Assembly: GCF_014648135.1 (NCBI RefSeq) | Contig: NZ_BMQN01000001.1 | Coordinates: 186,001-250,000 of the forward strand | Length of the DNA: 64,000 bases | Source: Deinococcus sedimenti | GTDB lineage: Bacteria; Deinococcota; Deinococci; Deinococcales; Deinococcaceae | Direction of reading: 5' to 3' | Shown here: positions 63,785-64,000 of the stretch, one piece after another | Layout of the letters: each line of letters begins with the position of its first letter | Position numbering within the stretch: position 1 is the first letter of the stretch | Notes under the pieces: model-generated | Database searches by the model: none | Told to the model about the DNA's origin: nothing | The model's input: only the letters and a program-made list of their open reading frames with translations | Made by a program: the position numbers and the translations under genes

Positions 63785-64000
63785 GTGACCGCCGACACCC
63801 CCTCAGCGAGACCCGTGAAGCTCGCGCCCAGCATCCTGGCCAGCGACTTCGCCCGCCTGGGCGAAGAACTGAACGCCATCGAGAGTGCAGACTGGGCCCA
63901 CGTGGACGTCATGGACGGCCAGTTCGTCCCGAATATCAGCTTCGGGCTGCCCATCCTGGCCGCCGCCCGCGCCGCCAGCAGTCTGTTCATGGACGTGCAC
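63785..64000 (+). CDS. rpe: Ribulose-phosphate 3-epimerase (5' part, runs off the window)
   Basis: The first 72 codons of the pentose-phosphate enzyme that interconverts ribulose-5-phosphate and xylulose-5-phosphate. It shows [17 protein letters not shown] with the conserved Ser and Asp, the metal-binding [16 protein letters not shown] and PILAAARA of the first barrel strands. The start is a GTG at 63785 with TAAGCT (63772-63777) 7 nt upstream. Divergent from the mutase operon, with 197 bp between starts. Confidence 0.93.
   Translation, partial: MTADTPSARPVKLAPSILASDFARLGEELNAIESADWAHVDVMDGQFVPNISFGLPILAAARAASSLFMDVH

Overview
The window reads as a chromosomal segment of a Deinococcus-type bacterium (phylum Deinococcota). 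This is an inference. It rests on the very high G+C content, the dense short-intergenic layout, the gene set (LEA-like protein, PRC-barrel stress protein, HisZ/short HisG, many small secreted proteins) and above all the start-site architecture. About thirty genes carry a TANNNT hexamer only 5-9 nt upstream of the start codon with no Shine-Dalgarno sequence, the leaderless pattern known from Deinococcus. I saw no prophage, transposase gene, CRISPR array, restriction-modification operon or rRNA.

Layout. 1-7.3 kb: 5' part of mnmA, a fatty-acid hydroxylase/FadR-like regulator pair with a FadR-type operator, lysA, a NERD-domain protein, a secreted phospholipase A2 facing a TetR regulator, a TerC membrane protein. 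7.3-17.4 kb: repeat B1, a LysM/phosphodiester glycosidase, a globin fused to a dead amidotransferase-like domain, dusA, repeat A1, apaG, an M42 aminopeptidase, a LEA-like protein, a DUF1517 protein, an HNH protein, a dihaem cytochrome c, a PAP2 phosphatase. 17.4-29.5 kb: a lone two-domain ABC ATPase, an RhtA-like exporter, glycogen phosphorylase glgP, repeat B2, a GAF histidine kinase, trmJ, and glgA coupled to an acetyltransferase. 29.5-33.4 kb: tRNA-Met and tRNA-Val with a clear promoter and terminator, then a kinase / membrane beta-protein / response-regulator operon.

33.4-45 kb: TetR, mtnN-lrgA-lrgB, a PatB-like aminotransferase, hisZ-hisG, an Ig-like lipoprotein, DedA, a GH13 alpha-glucosidase with a LacI-type operator inside its promoter, LCP and GNAT proteins and a Thr-rich lipoprotein. 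45-54.8 kb: clpS-clpA, a P-loop ATPase coupled to an enolase-superfamily enzyme, a small membrane protein with a PRC-barrel repeat protein, cysK, an aquaporin, repeat A3, a DUF937 protein. 54.9-64 kb: an ABC-2 exporter operon (two permeases, repeat A2, ATPase), a 3-methyladenine glycosylase, a minus-strand operon of methylmalonyl-CoA mutase, a small membrane protein, three related small secreted proteins and meaB, then the start of rpe.

How the genes fit together. glgA, glgP and the alpha-glucosidase are dispersed parts of alpha-glucan metabolism. The FadR-like regulator and the methylmalonyl-CoA mutase/MeaB operon point to fatty-acid and propionyl-CoA turnover, each with a recognisable palindromic operator. 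Most of the region is ordinary core genome. The most unusual features are the palindromic dispersed repeats abutting stop codons, the globin fusion, and the three paralogous secreted proteins embedded in the mutase operon.
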